The translations under genes and the position numbers were made by a program. A stretch of DNA of 64,000 nucleotides from an uncultured Candidatus Actinomarina sp. (lineage in GTDB: Bacteria; Actinomycetota; Acidimicrobiia; Actinomarinales; Actinomarinaceae): NCBI GenBank assembly GCA_902580215.1, contig CACHJT010000004.1, forward strand, positions 1 to 64,000, in the 5' to 3' direction. The stretch's first letter is position 1, and every line of letters starts with the position of its first letter. The notes beneath the pieces are model-generated. The model had not been told where the DNA came from, searched no databases, and saw only the letters and a program-made list of their open reading frames with translations. Below, one piece after another: positions 58,354-64,000 of this stretch.

Positions 58354-58446
58354 GTCAACTTTTAACTAAGTTGATTCAGCTTTTTTAAGTTGAAATGGGT
58401 AAAACCCATGTTGATTCTTTGGTCAGATTTAAATTATTCAAAGATT

Positions 58447-59972
<1,526 letters not shown>

Positions 59973-60026
59973 TAAGGAGCATAGAACTTCAGTTCTAAGG
60001 TCAATCGTCGGTTGTCTACAAGACTG

Positions 60027-60052
60027 ATACATTACTCAGCTGTGAAAAAGTC
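60027..60052 (+). other. 3' arm of 16S rRNA processing stem
   Basis: ATACATTACTCAGCTGTGAAAAAGTC complementary to 58285-58310. Confidence 0.7.
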
Positions 60053-60053
60053 A

Positions 60054-60068
60054 AATTGGCTTTTTGAA
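60054..60068 (+). promoter_or_regulatory. boxA-like element, copy 2 (AAATTGGCTTTTTGA)
   Basis: Exact repeat of 58280-58294, preceding 23S. Confidence 0.45.
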
Positions 60069-60085
60069 AATTGTATAGCAAGCGC
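60061..60085 (+). other. 5' arm of 23S rRNA processing stem
   Basis: TTTTTGAAAATTGTATAGCAAGCGC complementary to 63180-63202. Confidence 0.65.
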
Positions 60086-60105
60086 AATTGCAAAGTATTC
60101 ATATA

Positions 60106-63164
<3,059 letters not shown>

Positions 63165-63179
63165 GAATACCGAGCTTGA

Positions 63180-63202
63180 GCGCTTGCTATAGAATTTTTA
63201 AG
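63180..63202 (+). other. 3' arm of 23S rRNA processing stem
   Basis: GCGCTTGCTATAGAATTTTTAAG complementary to 60061-60085. Confidence 0.65.
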
Positions 63203-63209
63203 AAGTAGA

Positions 63210-63328
<119 letters not shown>

Positions 63329-63338
63329 TTTAATGAAG

Positions 63339-63364
63339 AGCCCCTAGGAAACTAGGGGTTTTTC
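63339..63364 (+). terminator. Rho-independent terminator of the rRNA operon
   Basis: CCCCTAG-GAAA-CTAGGGG followed by TTTTT. Confidence 0.9.
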
Positions 63365-64000
63365 TATTTTGTTAAATAATTTCTAATACCTTGTATTTGC
63401 ATTTCAAAATGTGAATTATTTATATAGTTTTCTATTGTATTTTCGTCTATCCCTAAAACTTTATAATTTGAAACTAACCATTCAGTTAATACTTTTGCTG
63501 CTTCAGCATCAGAAAGATTAGGTAAATTAGTAACAAATTTTATCCAAACTTCAATACTTTCTTTAGCATTTTCAATTAGTAAATATGGTTTGTCGTGTAT
63601 ACCGAAATGTGCAAGTGCTAAATATTTTATTTCTAATTTACTTAATTTGTCTAAAGTATCAAATAGTAATTCTTTATTGAAGTCAGGTGGCGGTAAATTA
63701 GGTTGTACAAAATCACCATGTGGATATATTAAACCAAGTGTGTCGCCCATAAATAATGTTCCGGAAAATTCATCATAAAATGTATAGTGGTGTTTTGCGT
63801 GTCCAGGACCATAGATTGCTTGTAAGTTTCTTTGATTTCCAAGACTTATCTTTTGTTCATCTTTTAAGGTGTGTATATTTTTTACCGGTGTAGGTTTTAT
63901 CTGACCCCAATTTTCTTTTAGCCAATCCTCTGTATAAATGCTTGAAACTGCTTTCCACAGTTTTTCAGGGTTTGGTAAATGTTTCAAACCAAGTTCATGT
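63364..64000 (-). CDS. MBL-fold metallo-hydrolase, 5' end beyond window
   Basis: GPGHAKHHYTFYDEFSGTLFMGDTLG; frame open to the window edge (...HELGLKHLPN...). Confidence 0.82.
   Translation of the reverse strand, partial: HELGLKHLPNPEKLWKAVSSIYTEDWLKENWGQIKPTPVKNIHTLKDEQKISLGNQRNLQAIYGPGHAKHHYTFYDEFSGTLFMGDTLGLIYPHGDFVQPNLPPPDFNKELLFDTLDKLSKLEIKYLALAHFGIHDKPYLLIENAKESIEVWIKFVTNLPNLSDAEAAKVLTEWLVSNYKVLGIDENTIENYINNSHFEMQIQGIRNYLTK

Noticed and set aside
59973-60105. tRNA-Ile/tRNA-Ala in the 16S-23S spacer
   Set aside because: The spacer is short and fully accounted for by processing stems and the boxA-like repeat.

Overview
AT-rich, gene-dense chromosomal window. It is most consistent with a streamlined marine actinobacterium of the Acidimicrobiia/Ca. 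Actinomarina type; this is inferred from gene content, gene order and rRNA character, and no database search was run. Positions 1-20.7 kb are mixed-strand accessory and metabolic genes: F420-type LLM oxidoreductases, cspA, TauE/SafE permease, glpK, GH1 glycosidase, a gcvH-gcvT-gcvPA-gcvPB cluster, tandem DUF3048 lipoproteins and a cyclophilin. Positions 20.8-58.2 kb are an almost uninterrupted + strand block of core genes: thrS, PI/PIM lipid genes, pdxST, yebC, queA-tgt-yajC-secD-secF-rel, hisS-aspS-alaS, ruvX-mltG-efp-nusB, gmk-rpoZ-coaBC-priA-like-def-fmt-rpe, ribD-ribE-ribBA-ribH, infC-rpmI-rplT-pheST, mpg, tyrS. A 16S-23S-5S rRNA operon follows, then a partial MBL-fold gene. Main points for follow-up: (1) a small Hjc-like PD-(D/E)xK nuclease sits directly after yebC, where actinobacteria normally carry ruvC-ruvA-ruvB; (2) a 3' tRNA-Val(TAC) fragment looks like an integration scar; (3) infC appears to start at AUA and is preceded by an attenuator-like leader; (4) a degenerate mIHF-like protein sits before gmk; (5) a PriA-position protein lacks Walker A and zinc cysteines; (6) a candidate small RNA lies at about 17.19 kb; (7) paired rRNA processing stems and boxA-like repeats flank 16S and 23S, with a terminator-like hairpin in the 16S leader. 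No CRISPR array, transposase or intact tRNA gene was recognised.
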